DNA of 64,000 nucleotides from Saxidomus purpurata (GCA_022818135.1 JAFMSR010000009.1:27780254-27844253); one strand, 5' to 3'. Counted from the stretch's first letter, positions 47,756 to 59,921 are shown. Notes: generated from the letters alone by a model not told the origin. A program made the numbers and translations.

Positions 47756-50700
47756 ATGGACCAGTGTACAATGGCAGTACCAGATATTCTACTGACACCC
47801 TATGTCTTACATGATATAGTCTCCTCAGATAAGATAGACCACTTTGAGCTTGCCATTGATATTTTAGAAGAACTTCTTACATTTGGAGATGTGTTTCTTG
47901 TTAGAATTCCTGGTGGAAGAAAGCTGCTCCGTGCTATGAAATTAAAGGTAATTTGAAATCTTTAGAAGTAAATTGCAGATGAGATGTATGTATATTGCTA
48001 TTTTATTTTGTGCATGTTCTAGATACAGCTTTGTAAAGAGGAGCTAGATACAGCTTTGTAAAGAGGAGCTAAATACAGCTTTGTAGAGAGGAGCTTAGTT
48101 AACTCTTGCCAAGCGGCATTTCTGAACTTGACTTGTCCACCATTACAGTGATGCTTCTAACTTTCTCAGGTGAACAATGTTTATATAAAGATAATCATTT
48201 AGGCAACCATTTGACTGTGACCATTTCTGCAATAAGTATGGCTTATTGTATCTGTTATATGACATAGTTAGTGCTAACATGGTCCAATTGATGCATTTCA
48301 AGTGAACATTGAGAATGTAGCCTCTTGTTAAAAATCAATATAAAATATATGAATGAACAATTATGCAATGAAGCCAGTATATACATGTAAAACAGCACTT
48401 TTGTACACATTTTTAGTATGTTCTTGAGCTCATCAGGGAACAAACGCACTTTACGAGGACGAAAGTTGAAAAATACTTCCCATCTAAACAGGTAACTTAT
48501 GCTGTACATGTATGTAAGCACAAGCTTCTATCAATTTGCTTTTTTTAAAGGGAAAGGTTTGTAAGAGGTAGTTGATGCATATAGATGTCTGATCATGTTA
48601 ATACCCATCAATCTAAGCAGTCTGATCATGGTCTACCCCATCAATCTAAGCAGTCTGATCATGGTCTACCCCATCAATCTAAGCAGTCTGATCATGGTCT
48701 ACCCCATCAATCTAAGCAGTCTGATTATGGTCTAACCCATCAATCTAAGCAGTCTGATCATGGTCTACCCCATCAATCTGAGCAGTCTGGTCATGGTCTA
48801 CCCCATCAATCTAAGCAGTCTGATCATGGTCTACCCCATCAATCTGAGCAGTCTGATCATGGTCTTACCTGTCAATCTAAGCAGTCTGATCATGTTCAAC
48901 ACAAACAATCTTAGCAGTCTGATCATGGTCTACCCCATCAATCGAAGCAGTCTGATCATGGTCTAACCCATCAATCTGAGCAGTCTGATCATGGTCTACC
49001 CCATCAATCTTAGCAGTCTGATCATGTTCAACACAAACAATCTTAGCAGTCTGATCATGGTCTAACCCATCAATCTGAGCAGTCTGATCATGGTCTACCC
49101 CATCAATCTTAGCAGTCTGATCATGTTCAACACAAACAATCTTAGCAGTCTGATCATGGTCTAACCAATCAATCTGAGCAGTCTGATCATGGTCTACCCC
49201 ATCAATCGAAGCAGTCTGATCATGGTCTTACCCATCAATCTGAGCAGTCTGATCATGTTCAACACAAACAATCTTAGCAGTCTGATCATGGTCTAACCCA
49301 TCAGTCTGAGCAGTCTGGTCATGGTCTACCCCATCAATCTTAGCAGTCTGGTAATGGTGTATCCCATCAATTTTAGCAGTCTGATCATGGTCTACTCTGT
49401 CTATCATTTTTTAAACCATTTATCTGTGCAGTCTGATCATTTGTTTATACCAGCTCTGATCATGATCTATACTGTTGGTCAGTCAAGACTGAATCAAAAC
49501 AGTTCTTCATATGGCCTTATTTCAGGTTGTCATTGAATCTGTATTGTCTGTCTCACCAGGGAATCACTAACGCTGCAGTGAAATAAAGATGGTGTCTTAC
49601 CAAAACCTTCATTGGTCCCTTAAAAGTTGTTACACAATTCAATACACAATTGTTTCCGATGATTTATTATGATTTGAGGCTGTTGATACTGTTCCACACT
49701 GTCTGATGGATGTTATTTTGGCTTAATCAAACATGTTGTCTTCCTAAGTTTGAAATTACAATTGCTAACTCTACCAAAACACAGGTGAATTAATTTTCAT
49801 AGTGAAACAGAATTATCTTTGCCATTACAGGGCAAGCAAGATAATTTATACAAGAATTTCCTCAACATCTTGACGAAGGACAGAGATGTACAAGTTACGT
49901 TCTTTGAGAGGGACTATGCCACAGAATTTGGCACAGAATATTTACAGAGTATGAAATGCATGAGTGAAAACTTGCTGTTGAAGATTGTGCCAGTTTCTGA
50001 AATAGTCAAACAGGTATGCATTTTTCATTGGTAGTTGATGCATATAGATGTCTGATCATGTTAATACCCATCAGTCTAAGCAGTCTGCAAGATGTGGACG
50101 ATCCCTAAATGCGTCAAGGATTGTTCCCAGTACCTGGTAAACTGTACAAATCATTATGTGAGTTTAGTGTGAATTTACCAGATCTGATTTGAATTCATGA
50201 CTCTTTTGCAGATTTAGAATGGAACCTGATCTATTTTATTGATAAAAAGGACACTCAGAGTTAGGAATTAAAAAACAGCAACAAATATATACATAAGAAT
50301 TGCCTTTGCTTAGAAACATAAATTAGTCTAACATTAATTAAAGTGGCCAAGTGTGGGTACAAGAAATCCTCATACTATGCTGAAGTATTTAGGCTCCATC
50401 TTGGGTTTTGGAAATGTTGTTAAGCTTTTTAACTAGACAAAAAAAATATGCATTGCTCTTTAAGAATTGAAGGTTTTCAAAGATCTTTGTAATGAATGAG
50501 AAGAAGTTGTTCTCTTTGTTTCAGGTCCGCACTGAGCAATATAACGGCATTGCTAGATTGGACTGTTTGCTGGATAGACTGGATGTGCTTGGTGTAAATG
50601 GAAGTATTTGTGTTCAAGACATTGAGTCAGTTCTGTCTTTATCTGTCAGTAAAAGGTAAATTGTGTATGAATCTGATCTTCAAACATAGATTATATTGAC

Positions 50701-53700
50701 TAAATACATAGGTATTTTTAGATCTGTATTTAGCTTTCTCCACAGTTTACATTGATCAGTATGCAGGGCATTTAATTTTTATGCGCCCAAAGTAACTTTT
50801 GGGGCATAGAGAAAGCAATGCCATCCTGCTTCTTTGTCTGGAGCATATTAAAAGGAATTACTTGAAACTTTATACAGTGATAGAGTACAATGTGAGGAAG
50901 TGCAGTGCCCAAAAATGAAAACTCTGCCTTGCTTTAATTTTATGCAATGGTGGTTTGTCCTTCATCCATCTGTAGGTCTGTTTGTAATCTTTTCCTTGAT
51001 ATAACTCCATAGGTCACAATTTTCATTTTGCTTTCATGAGACTTGCTCATAAGGTTGCCTGCAAGATGTGGACGATCCCTAAATGCGTCTGGGGTCAGTG
51101 GGTCAAAGGTCAAGGTCACAGTGACCTCCAATATCATTTCCTTGATATAATCCACAGATCACAATTTTCATTCAACTGTCATCAAACTTGTTAATAAGGT
51201 TGCCTGCAACATGTTGATGATCCCTATTGATTTTGTCTTGAGCATAAATGCTGCATTCAAGTACATGTGCCATAACCCTACATTGCCTAGTTGTTTTAAT
51301 TATCCCCCTTTGTTACATTTTCTTGTTTTAGGTAAATTTTCTGTCAGGTCACCTTCCTTCAATATGCAATGATTTTATAACTAAAATCCATATTCCATCA
51401 TCACCGATTTGGGGGCATTTACCACGTGCAAGTGACAGCTTTTGTTTTATTTTAGATAACTGTTATCACTTCGCAGTTAGGTAAATAATGATAAGAGATG
51501 ATTTCATTTGCTTACTTGTGCTACACTGAAGAGTAGTAACTGATCATAATTGAAACTTAGTCAGAAAGAGGGTCTTGATAAAATCTAAGTCAAGTGTGAA
51601 TAATGGTATTCTGGGATAAAAAAAACCAGGTCACCAGGTAAAATCATAGAAAGAATATTTTAGGGTTGAATTTTTTGTTGTTCACATTGGGTCACAAGTA
51701 GGTCTCAGGTGAGCGAAACAGGGCCATCTTTGCCTTCTTTTTATTCTTAACAGCTTAGACATCTCAAGGGTATCTAAGTGGAGTGTATTAATTTTCCTTC
51801 TTCTGGTGTAATATTTACCATGTAAATTTTGGTATTAGTAAAGGCTAGATGCCCATGTTTTTAGATGCCCATATTTTCAAGAAGATTCATGATATTCAGA
51901 GAAACATAGATATATATGCGTAAAATATTTACATGATTTTGAACAGTGACCAAATCAAAAGACAAAAGGTAAAACTGACAGGTCAATGCCTTTGTGAGTT
52001 CATGTTTTGTAATTTGTACTGTACTAATACTTTCCACAAACCACATAATATTACTCTGTTGCTATAAAGAAGCAAAATGGTGCTCTTAAGAAATGTAATT
52101 TGAAGTATTTAGCTTCAAAATATAAAGGTTATATCATCAGAAATTAATTGTCTTAACATTGTCACTTGTTTACTTAGCTACCTAATGAAAAGTCTTTGCT
52201 GTATAATTGCTTTAGATGTATTTCTCCAATTAATGTTTTCACTTGCATGCAACATTACAATTTAAACACAATTTCATTGTTATATTAATTTTTTGAAACC
52301 TTGTTTCTACCTCATATAGTTAACATATTCATGTTCATGTACTTCTATCATAGTTTCATTCATCTGCCAATAACATTGCAGTCTTTTGCAGTTTGTACAG
52401 TGGCAAATTGCTTGTAACAAATTCTTCCAGCTGTGAAGCATTCTCAGTTATGGACAGCTCTATTAAAAAAAAATGTTAACTTATGCCAGTACTATCTTGA
52501 AGTGGCAGTTTACAATTTTAATTAAAGTAGGAATTAAAGTTAAACCAACCTTTTTTCACCAACAGTAACCTGGTGCAGTCCGCAGTAACTGATTTGGAGG
52601 GATGTTTTCAGCAGTGCCTTGAAATAAGTTCAGATAACAAAAACAGTTCATTACCAAGAAAAAAAAGACATACTAATACTAGTGTAAAAATTGCAAAGTC
52701 TTTATGTAATGTTATAAATGACAAGAAGAAAGAGGAAGAACATGGTGAAAACAACAAGTCATATCGGGAAAATTTGTCAGCAAACAAGATGCAGGTATCC
52801 TCTTGCTCAACACATGTTTCAGGCTTTAAAGTGGAGATGTTTTATACCAGTGTAAAGGAGAAAGTCAAGAAACAAGCTGATCATTATAGTACAATAAGGC
52901 ATTCTAGCAAAATTAATTTACCAGTTTTGAATAAAACTGACATGCTTGAAAGACTTCCTGATTCACACATTGAAAGTAGATTGAAATGTAACCACCAGTC
53001 TACTAAACCCAAACAAGAAAAAACTTTAGAACAGAAAAGGAAGTCATCGTCTAAAAAATCACGATACTATGATGATACAGTTATACCATCCTCAGTAGAT
53101 GGATCGCCAAAATCTCTAGAGGTAATTCTAATATCTTTTGTTAGCAAATGATAGATATTTCTTGTATTTTCCCCATCATTGTTGATCTTTGTGTATTAAT
53201 TACTATATTGTTACAATAGTTTGAACCAGGGGTATCACTAATTCGATAATTCATGGTCTTGTTAATTGACATGAAGATGAAAAATGTCAAACCTTTAGTC
53301 TCCGGGAATTCAAGGTGATTAACAATACATGGAAGCTTTGTGCCAAGCGAAGTGTTGTTTTATTTGGCCCAAAGTTTGAACATCCGTGTGCTATATGGAC
53401 AGTTTTTGTTTGTTTTCTTAAATAGATATGTAAACTTGGTTGTAAAATAAAAGCTAGTTGATTACATGTGCACTATTAACTTTGCTTCATTTTAGCTTGG
53501 AATGTTTGGTGAAGACACTAGTTACCATGACAACGAAGTCCAATACATTCCTGATTTTTCGAAGTTTCTAAAACAGTCAGACCTTTTTGAAGTGTAAGTC
53601 ACCTTGCTTCTTATTCTTCCATTCTTAACTACTCTGGTTGATATGGTAATGGTCTCTGTCTGTCCATCCGTCCCAGGCTATTTCTCAGGAACCACTGACT

Positions 53701-54835
53701 TAAAGTCACTGACACCTGGCGTCATACACTGTCTCACTATCAAGAGGAAATAAGCATATCAGACAGGTGCATCCTGGAACTCAGCTCTCACAAAATTATT
53801 CAAATGGTTCTATTTGACAGAACAACATGGCCTTCATCCCTAAAGCTGGAAAAGAATCTTTGTTAAATCTCTTTCTCCTAACTCACTAGGCCCAGAGCTT
53901 AGATGGTTGGTATGATTAGCATTGTCTAGTGTTCCTCGACCAAGTTTGTTGAAATGCCCCTAGGGTCAAAACTGACCATGCCTGGGTAGTCACTTGTTTT
54001 CTATAGAGTTATATAGAGAAATCTAAAAAATCTTCTTGTCTAAAATTAAACTGCAATTCCCATAGCTTAGATATTTGGTATGAAGAATTGTCTAGCATTT
54101 ATTCAAATTTTGCCCATGGGGTCTAAATTGGCCTATTTTGACTTAAATGAAACTTGCTCAGAAGGTTTCCTTTAACCTGTAGATGATCTGTATTGTTAAA
54201 AAATAGTCTTCAAACTGCATAGGATGATTGGTTTTACTGACTACTGTTACCCAAACTTACCAAAACTTTGAAAATCTTTTCCGCTCAATATTTTAAGATG
54301 TTTACTATATCGTAAACAGTTTTCAAATTTCAAAGTATGATTTGCCAAAAAGTAGATGATCCCTGCTGTTTTGGGGGGTCAGTGGGTCTGTTAGCTTTTC
54401 CTTGATAACATTCCAAAAGATTTTCACAAAACATACTCTGTTCATGTTTGGTAAATTTCAATTGGCTCAACATGTTGCCCTTGGAAATCTAGTATTGTCA
54501 AAGTTTTACAGTGATGTGACAGCTCTTTTAGTGTTCCTGTTGTTTAAGCAACAGTGAGGTGACAGCTCTTTTAGTGTTCCTGTTGTTTAAGCAACAGTGA
54601 GGTGACAGCTCTTTTAGTGTTCCTGTTGTTTAAGCAACAGTGAGGTGACAGCTCTTTTAGTGTTCCTGTTGTATAATCATACTGTTTACAAATGTTTATT
54701 AATTTATGATATAGATACAAGCATGAAGTGAAGGAATCTGTGAAGTCAAGGCCAGTGGAACTGCGGGGAAATGCAAGCTGTTGTGGAAAAGACAATTCAA
54801 ATACAGCCAAAGACCAAAAAAAATTAATGCTATGA
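47756..54835 (+). CDS. Uncharacterised seven-exon gene, about 451 residues
   Basis: Exons 47756-47947, 48417-48491, 49831-50013, 50525-50655, 52566-53121, 53496-53593 and 54715-54835 join in frame with GT/AG borders at every junction. The ATG has A at -3 and G at +4, and an in-frame TGA lies just upstream. The N-terminal half looks folded and mostly helical: HFELAIDILEELLTFGDVFL, RIPGGRKLLRAMKLK, YVLELIREQTHFTRTKVEKY, then IARLDCLLDRLDVLGVNGSI. The large fifth exon encodes a Lys/Ser-rich, probably disordered stretch with basic patches (PRKKRH; KQEKTLEQKRKSSSKKSRYY), possible nuclear-localisation signals. The sixth exon has a short conserved-looking motif, IPDFSKFLKQSDLF, of the kind used for protein binding. 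I do not recognise the family. A nuclear adaptor-type protein would fit, but that is only inference. Confidence 0.75.
48021..48095. repeat. 25-bp tandem repeat, three units
   Basis: Three consecutive copies of AGATACAGCTTTGTAAAGAG plus GAGCT, the third with two substitutions, in intron 1 of the uncharacterised gene. Confidence 0.9.
48587..49440. repeat. 33-bp minisatellite in intron 2
   Basis: About 26 units of GTCTGATCATGGTCTACCCC followed by ATCAATCTAAGCA. Variant units with CATGTTCAACACAAACAATC recur every three or four units in the middle of the array, a higher-order pattern. Frames reading as HQSKQSDHGL repeats are by-products. It is not a CRISPR array: units are contiguous with no unique spacers. 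Confidence 0.9.
50031..50115. repeat. Patchwork copy of two nearby intronic segments
   Basis: 50031-50087 repeats 48568-48624 (start of the 33-bp array and its unique left flank) with one substitution. 50085-50115 repeats 51059-51089 exactly for 31 bp. The join is at about 50085-50087, where the two sources share CTG. Confidence 0.85.
50781..51270. repeat. Hairpin-headed repeat in intron 4
   Basis: Starts with the hairpin ATGCGCCCAAAG/CTTTTGGGGCAT, followed by a degenerate leader and at least two diverged units carrying CCTTGATATAACTCC, TCACAATTTTCATT, AAGGTTGCCTGCAA and AAGGTCAAGGTCACAGTGACC. It belongs with the TATG(C/T)CCC-headed group. Confidence 0.65.
51540..51745. repeat. 3' end fragment of TAGCTCACC-type element
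   Basis: AGGTGAGCGAAACAGGGCCATCTTTG at about 51706 matches the terminal block of the 31717 element. Upstream AAGTCAAGTGTG and AGGTCACCAGG words match its degenerate units. Confidence 0.55.
53640..54480. repeat. Diverged tandem-array repeat in intron 6
   Basis: Contains GAGCTTAGAT(G/A)(G/T)TTGG, CATTGTCTAGTG and GGGTCAAAACTGACC, words diagnostic of the 31717 family, then AAACTTGCTCAGAAGG and GATGATCCCTGCT from the second family. A composite of old copies. Confidence 0.6.
54516..54672. repeat. 43-bp tandem repeat just before the last exon
   Basis: Three complete identical units (54516-54558, 54559-54601, 54602-54644) of GTGACAGCTCTTTTAGTGTT followed by CCTGTTGTTTAAGCAACAG and TGAG, plus a 28-bp partial unit. 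It ends about 40 bases before the acceptor at 54714. Each unit contains a small palindrome, CTGTTGTTTAAGCAACAG. Confidence 0.95.
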
Positions 54836-55075
54836 AAGGAAAAATCGTTTTATTTTTAACCGTGTCATTCACTTTTGTTATGCCCTAAATGGATGGTATG
54901 TAGTACCATAAGCATCCGCCTGAGTTACTGTCTGTTGGTCTGTTTGTCCCAGTTTAATTTGTCCAGAGCATTACGGGATTCAAATTGAGACTTCAGATTA
55001 AGAAAATAGCTACGTGTTACTGTTGCCAAGAAGTGGCAAAGTGCAAAAGAACTATTACTCTAACTCGAGTAATTT

Positions 55076-55300
55076 TAGCTCACATGATCAGTACTGGTTA
55101 GTGGCCGTGGTGAGCTTTTATTTATGGTCAATGAATGCCCGTCGTATGTCGTCTACAATTGCTTCAGATGATTTTTTCTCATAAACCATTTCATGGAATT
55201 TCATCGAACTTGGCAAGAAGCATCCTATCACTGGGTTCTCTTAAATTTGTTCAAATTGTTATGGTTAATTAAGCCCTTAATGGAATGTAGTGCTTTTGTT
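55076..55300. repeat. Head of TAGCTCACC-type element, truncated
   Basis: TTTTAGCTCACATGATCAG, GGTGAGCTTTTA and a GCCCGTCGTATGTCGTC leader match the family head. The body breaks off near 55300, where another element begins. Confidence 0.6.
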
Positions 55301-55310
55301 AAATAATTAT

Positions 55311-56072
55311 TATGTCTCCCCCACCTCGGGGGGAGACATATTGTTTTTGCCCTGTCCGTCAGTCCGTCCGTCCGTCAGTCCGTCAGTCCGTCCGTCCATT
55401 CTTCGTTTCCGGACGATAACTAGAGTTCCTTTTGACCTACAGCTCTCAAACTTCATAGGATGAATGGTCTTATTGAGCAGATGATCCCTATTGTTTTTGG
55501 GGTCAGTAGTTCAAAGGTCAAGGTCACAGTGACCGTTGGTCAATTTCTCGTTTCCGGATGATAACTAGAGTTCCTTTTGACCTACAGCCCTCAAACTTCA
55601 TAGGATGATTGGTCTTATAGAGCTGATGATCCCTATTGTTTTTGGGGTCAGTAGGTCAAAGGTCAAGGTCACACTGACCGTTGGTCAATTTCTCGTTTCC
55701 GGATGATAACTAGAGTTCCTTTAGACCTACAGACCTCAAACTTCATAGGATGATTGGTCTTATAGAGCAGATGATCCCTATTGTTTTTGGGGTCAGTAGG
55801 TCAAAGGTCAAGGTCACAGTGACCGTTGGTCAATTTCTCATTTCCGGATGATAACTAGAGTTCCTTTTGACCTACAACCCTCAAACTGGGGGAGTCCGTC
55901 AGTCCGTCCGTCCATTCTTCGTTTCCGGACGATAACTAGAGTTCCTTTTGACCTACAGCTCTCAAACTTCATAGGATGAATGGTCTTATTGAGCAGATGA
56001 TCCCTATTGTTTTTGGGGTCAGTAGTTCAAAGGTCAAGGTCACAGTGACCGTTGGTCAATTTCTCGTTTGTA
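55311..56072 (+). mobile_element. Hairpin-headed tandem-array element, 144-bp units
   Basis: Opens with a perfect 12-bp-stem hairpin (TATGTCTCCCCC/GGGGGAGACATA, loop ACCTCG) and a (TCCG)n leader. Highly similar units follow: TTTCCGGATGATAACTAGAG, TTCCTTTTGACCTACAG, CTTCATAGGATGA, ATGATCCCTATTGTTTTTGG, AGGTCAAGGTCACAGTGACC. At about 55887 the leader and first unit restart mid-unit (CTCAAACTGGGGGAGTCCG), so part of the array has been re-duplicated. Low divergence between units suggests recent activity or recent amplification. Confidence 0.8.
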
Positions 56073-56274
56073 ACATATTTTAATTGGAAGCTTAATAGAG
56101 AAGGCTTTACCCTTTATCATCTTGGAAAAACATTAAATATAGCAATTAACTCACTAGATATAAGTACAGGTTAAAGTTGTGTATATATTTTAATGAGATT
56201 ATTACAAGAAAGTGGTAGCTTTATTTGTTACTAAGATGATAATGACAATTAGATTGCGTGTACTGTATCAAAGG

Positions 56275-56470
56275 TGATGTGACTATATTTTGTGTCCGCT
56301 CCATATCTCTTGTACCCCTTGAAGGATTTTAGAATAACTCACCACAAATGTTCACCATATTGAGACGATGTGCAGAGCGCATACGTGTAACGACCACCTT
56401 TGTTCAAGGTCAAGGTCACAATTAGAGATCAAAAGTCATGTGACTGTATTTCGTGTCTGAACGAAGTGTT
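56275..56470. repeat. Single unit related to the 41.5-kb array
   Basis: Shares GTGACTATATTTTGTGTCC, CTTGAAGGATTTTAGAATAA, CACAAATGTTCA and GAGACGATGTG with the ~160-bp units at 41548-42065. Confidence 0.6.
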
Positions 56471-57545
56471 CAGCAACTGTGATGAGATGTAACAGACACA
56501 TTCCCCACTCAACAATGGAATTTAATTATTTATCTTCACTTCTTCTCCACAATTATTTTATTTTAATATCCTGTCTCAGTATTACAATCATTGACAAACT
56601 GCCATTTGGGAGACATTTGTTTTTGTGACAAAAATAACCATCTAGTTCTATATAGAAACTTGAGAATTTCTGATGTCTGAAAGTAGTATAACTGATTTAA
56701 TTTAACTTACAACAATTAAGTTCTTAATGACTGTAACTTGAAGAAAAAGTATATCACCTTCGAGATGAGGCCTCAGTTGGGTGGTGAAATTAAAAGAAAA
56801 TTCTGAAACATTTAACCTGACTACACTTTCCAGTTATTCTTTTTCAGTTACATTTTTCTTGCAAATGAATTGAAACCTTTATTTGCAAGAAAAGAACTTG
56901 TGTAATGTTCATCCGAAAACGTGTGCTTTGTGTTACTAAGCATCCATCGATGTTAACAACTATCTTTTTAAACTTGTTAAGATGTAGTCCAATATATGTA
57001 GGTGATGCAACGATGGGGAATGCAGGGCACAATTATGTCTGAAAATTGTATCTCCAAGGAAATTGTAAATGTCACATAAATGCAAATAATATAACAACTT
57101 CTTATTGACTGGAAGAACAGTCATTTATTACACATGCTAATATTTGTGAATATGTTTCACCAAGTTAAAAAAGGCAAGTTTAACAATTTATTATTGTAAT
57201 ATTATCACATTCGAAATCACACTGTGAATGTACAGTGACAGCTCTTGTTAAAGTTATCACCCTTTGAATGAAGTATTTTGAAAAGATGGTCAATGCTGTT
57301 CTTATCCAACCCTTTTAACTGACAATTTTTGCTGTTTTCTTTTTTCAAAATGTTGCTTTGTTATTGTTCTTTCATGATGTTCTCCAAGGCGTGAGTAGTT
57401 TTAGTTGTTACTTAATGTGAAAGTTTGTTAAGTCTTTTTTGCATATTGTTAACATATTCGGTTTTATTTAAAATTAGTTGTTTTGAATGGTTTAATAAGA
57501 AATTTATTGCTTAATTATAGTACACATAGACACAAAAGAAGCTGT
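56471..57545. other. Intergenic, no gene seen
   Basis: AT-rich, no supported feature beyond short chance frames. Confidence 0.4.
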
Positions 57546-59062
57546 TTAGCTCACCTGGCTCTAAGTACCAGAATCAGCTTTTGTGACCACTTACTGTCAG
57601 TTGTTCTTCTTCCAGATGGCATGATCTGTGAAAGCACTCAGACAATGTTGATTAAATATGGCAGGGATGTTCCTTGCATAATGCTCTCGCAAAGTTTTTA
57701 AACTCAAGACCCATAGCCAGATTTGGTGTAGCATTGTGCAGCAGTATTCTATCAGGAACCGTATATAATATAGTTATATAGTATTCCTGATTCTATCAAG
57801 TTAGATGCACCTAGGGTCAAAATTGGCTCCGCCTAGGAAGGTCTTGATTTACATAGCAATGTACAGCAAAATTATAAAACACAAAGTGTGGGGGGGGGAG
57901 TATACTGGATTCAGCTTGTCCGTCTGACTGTCTGTAGACAGACTCTTGTGGACACTAAATCTCCAAAACGCCTGGTCAGAATTTGATAATACTTCACACA
58001 AGTGATAAGTACGATGCCAATGTGTGCATGGTCCATGTTTCGGGTCTCTAGGTCAAAGGTCGAGTCACAGGGACTCGAGATAGTAAAATCTTGTGGACAC
58101 TAAATCTCGAAAACCCCTGGTCAGAATTTAATGATACTTCACACAAGTGATAAGTACAATGCCTAGTTGTGCATGGTTCATGTTTCGGGTCACTAGGTCA
58201 AAGGTCAAGGTCACAGGGGCTTGGGATAGTTAAACCTTGACGCTAAATCTTCAAAATCCCTTGTCAGAATTTAATGATACTTCATACAAGTGATAAGTAC
58301 AATACCTAGTTGTGCATGGTCGATGTTTTGGCTCACTAGGTCAAAGGTCACAGGGGCTTGATACAGTAAAATTTTGGGCGCTTTTAATCTCCAAAACCCT
58401 TGGTCAGAATATCATGATATTTCACAGAAGCCTCAAGTTGTGCAGGTCCAATAATTAAAGTATCAAATATTACATAAATTTTATATACTGTGTCAGTGGG
58501 GTGTTCAGGGGGTATTCATCACCTTCAGTGATAGTTCTAGTTTAATAAGGTTTCAATAAATCATGCCCCTGGGGTCAAAATGTGCTCTGTGCGGGTGGGA
58601 AAGGGTCACACTTTTTACATAGAAGTACAGTTTGTATATTGTAAATTTTAAACAAATTTCTCCAAAAATCACAAGGCATACGGCTTAGATTTTTAGTTTG
58701 TGGAATTGTGGAATGGTCCTCTTTCACAGTATGAAATCACGAGGCTAGTATCAAAAATCCCCCATCCTGGGTTACATGTAAAGTAAATCTTGAAAAGCCT
58801 TTATTTGGATGGTCACTTGCTTTAAATAGAAATACATTTAAATAAGAAAAGCTACTGTAAATCTTGTTAGAAACTGCAAGGCATATAGCTTAGATATTTG
58901 GTAGTCCTCTACCAAATAATTCAAATCAACACCAGGAAATGATACATTTAGACAATATCTGTATGTTTGAGGTTTATGTTTCTGTGACTTTGACCCTAAC
59001 CTTGTAATTAAAGGCAGTTGTACACAGATGAGCAATATAGGGCCTACATTACGCTCCTGTTT
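57546..59062 (+). mobile_element. TAGCTCACC-headed element with two unit types
   Basis: Begins TTTAGCTCACCTGGCTC. From 57890 to 58440 it holds four units of about 135 bp containing GTGGACACTAAATCTCCAAA, TTCACACAAGTGATAAGTAC, TGTGCATGGTC and AGGTCAAAGGTC; later units are diverged copies of the ~170-bp type. It ends AGATGAGCAATATAGGGCC then GCTCCTGTTT, the family's terminal block. A mixed-unit array is unusual; it may be one element interrupted by another. Confidence 0.65.
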
Positions 59063-59079
59063 GCTCTTTTGTGACAAAC

Positions 59080-59770
59080 TGCTCAGGGTGAGTGTTAGTG
59101 CACTATGGTCAGTGGATGTCCAATGTCAGTTGTCGTATGTCCCTCTATCAACATATTGCTAAAATTGTCTTCTCCTCCTAAACCAGTAGGCCAATTTTGA
59201 TAAAACTTCACATGAATGGTCCTTGTATGGTCATCTACCAAATGTGTTGAAAGAAACATATTCAACACAGAATGCAGAAATCAGGTTACCATGGTAACAG
59301 AAAGGAAAAACTAAAACATTCATCTCAAAATCCAAAAGGCCAAGAGCTTAGATATTTGACATGTAGCATTATCTAGTGGACCTCTACCAAGATTGTTCAA
59401 ATCATTACCCACGGGTCAAAATTGACTCTTCCCTAGGTGTCACTTGTTATTACATTGGTTACTATAAGGCATACTTAAAAAATCTTCATGGTAGAACCAC
59501 AAGGCTTAAAGCTTAGATATTTGAAATGTAGCATTTTGTAATAGACCTCTACCAAGATTGTTCAAATCATGACCCCCAGATCAAAATTGACCCCATCCTA
59601 GGGCTCACTTGATTTTTTATTGAGATATAAAGGAAAATCTTTTAAAATATTGTATTGGACCACAAAGCCTAGAGCTTACATATTATGTTAGTAGCATTGC
59701 CTAGTAGTCCTGTACCAAGATTGTTCAAACAATACACTTTGGATGCAAGCTGGCCCAATCCTGGGATCAC
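59080..59770. repeat. Array of ~170-bp units, head degraded
   Basis: Units with CTTAGATATTTGACATGTAG, GGACCTCTACCAAGATTGTTC and GGGTCAAAATTGAC follow a degraded head (GTGAGTGTTAGTGCAC). Same family as 31717-32869. Confidence 0.65.
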
Positions 59771-59921
59771 TTGACCTACTGACCCACTTTCTGGATTTCT
59801 TTTAGCTTTAGGCCTTGTTTTTGTTTTCCAAACTTTGGACTATTTGTGCCGTTTTGCAAACTTATTTAAAAAATTCCTTTGACTGTCACCTTGAATATGA
59901 CTTCATTACCTGCTGTCTTTT

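Noticed and set aside
48585..48966. HQSKQSDHGL-repeat frame and overlapping frame
   Set aside because: Translation of the intronic 33-bp minisatellite; stops occur in later units and it lies between two well-supported exons.
48587..49440. Possible CRISPR array
   Set aside because: Contiguous 33-bp units with no unique spacers, in an intron of a eukaryotic gene.
52573..53151. 192-residue frame as a single-exon gene
   Set aside because: It is the fifth exon of the 47.76-54.84 kb gene; acceptor and donor match neighbouring phases and the frame extends past the donor into intron.
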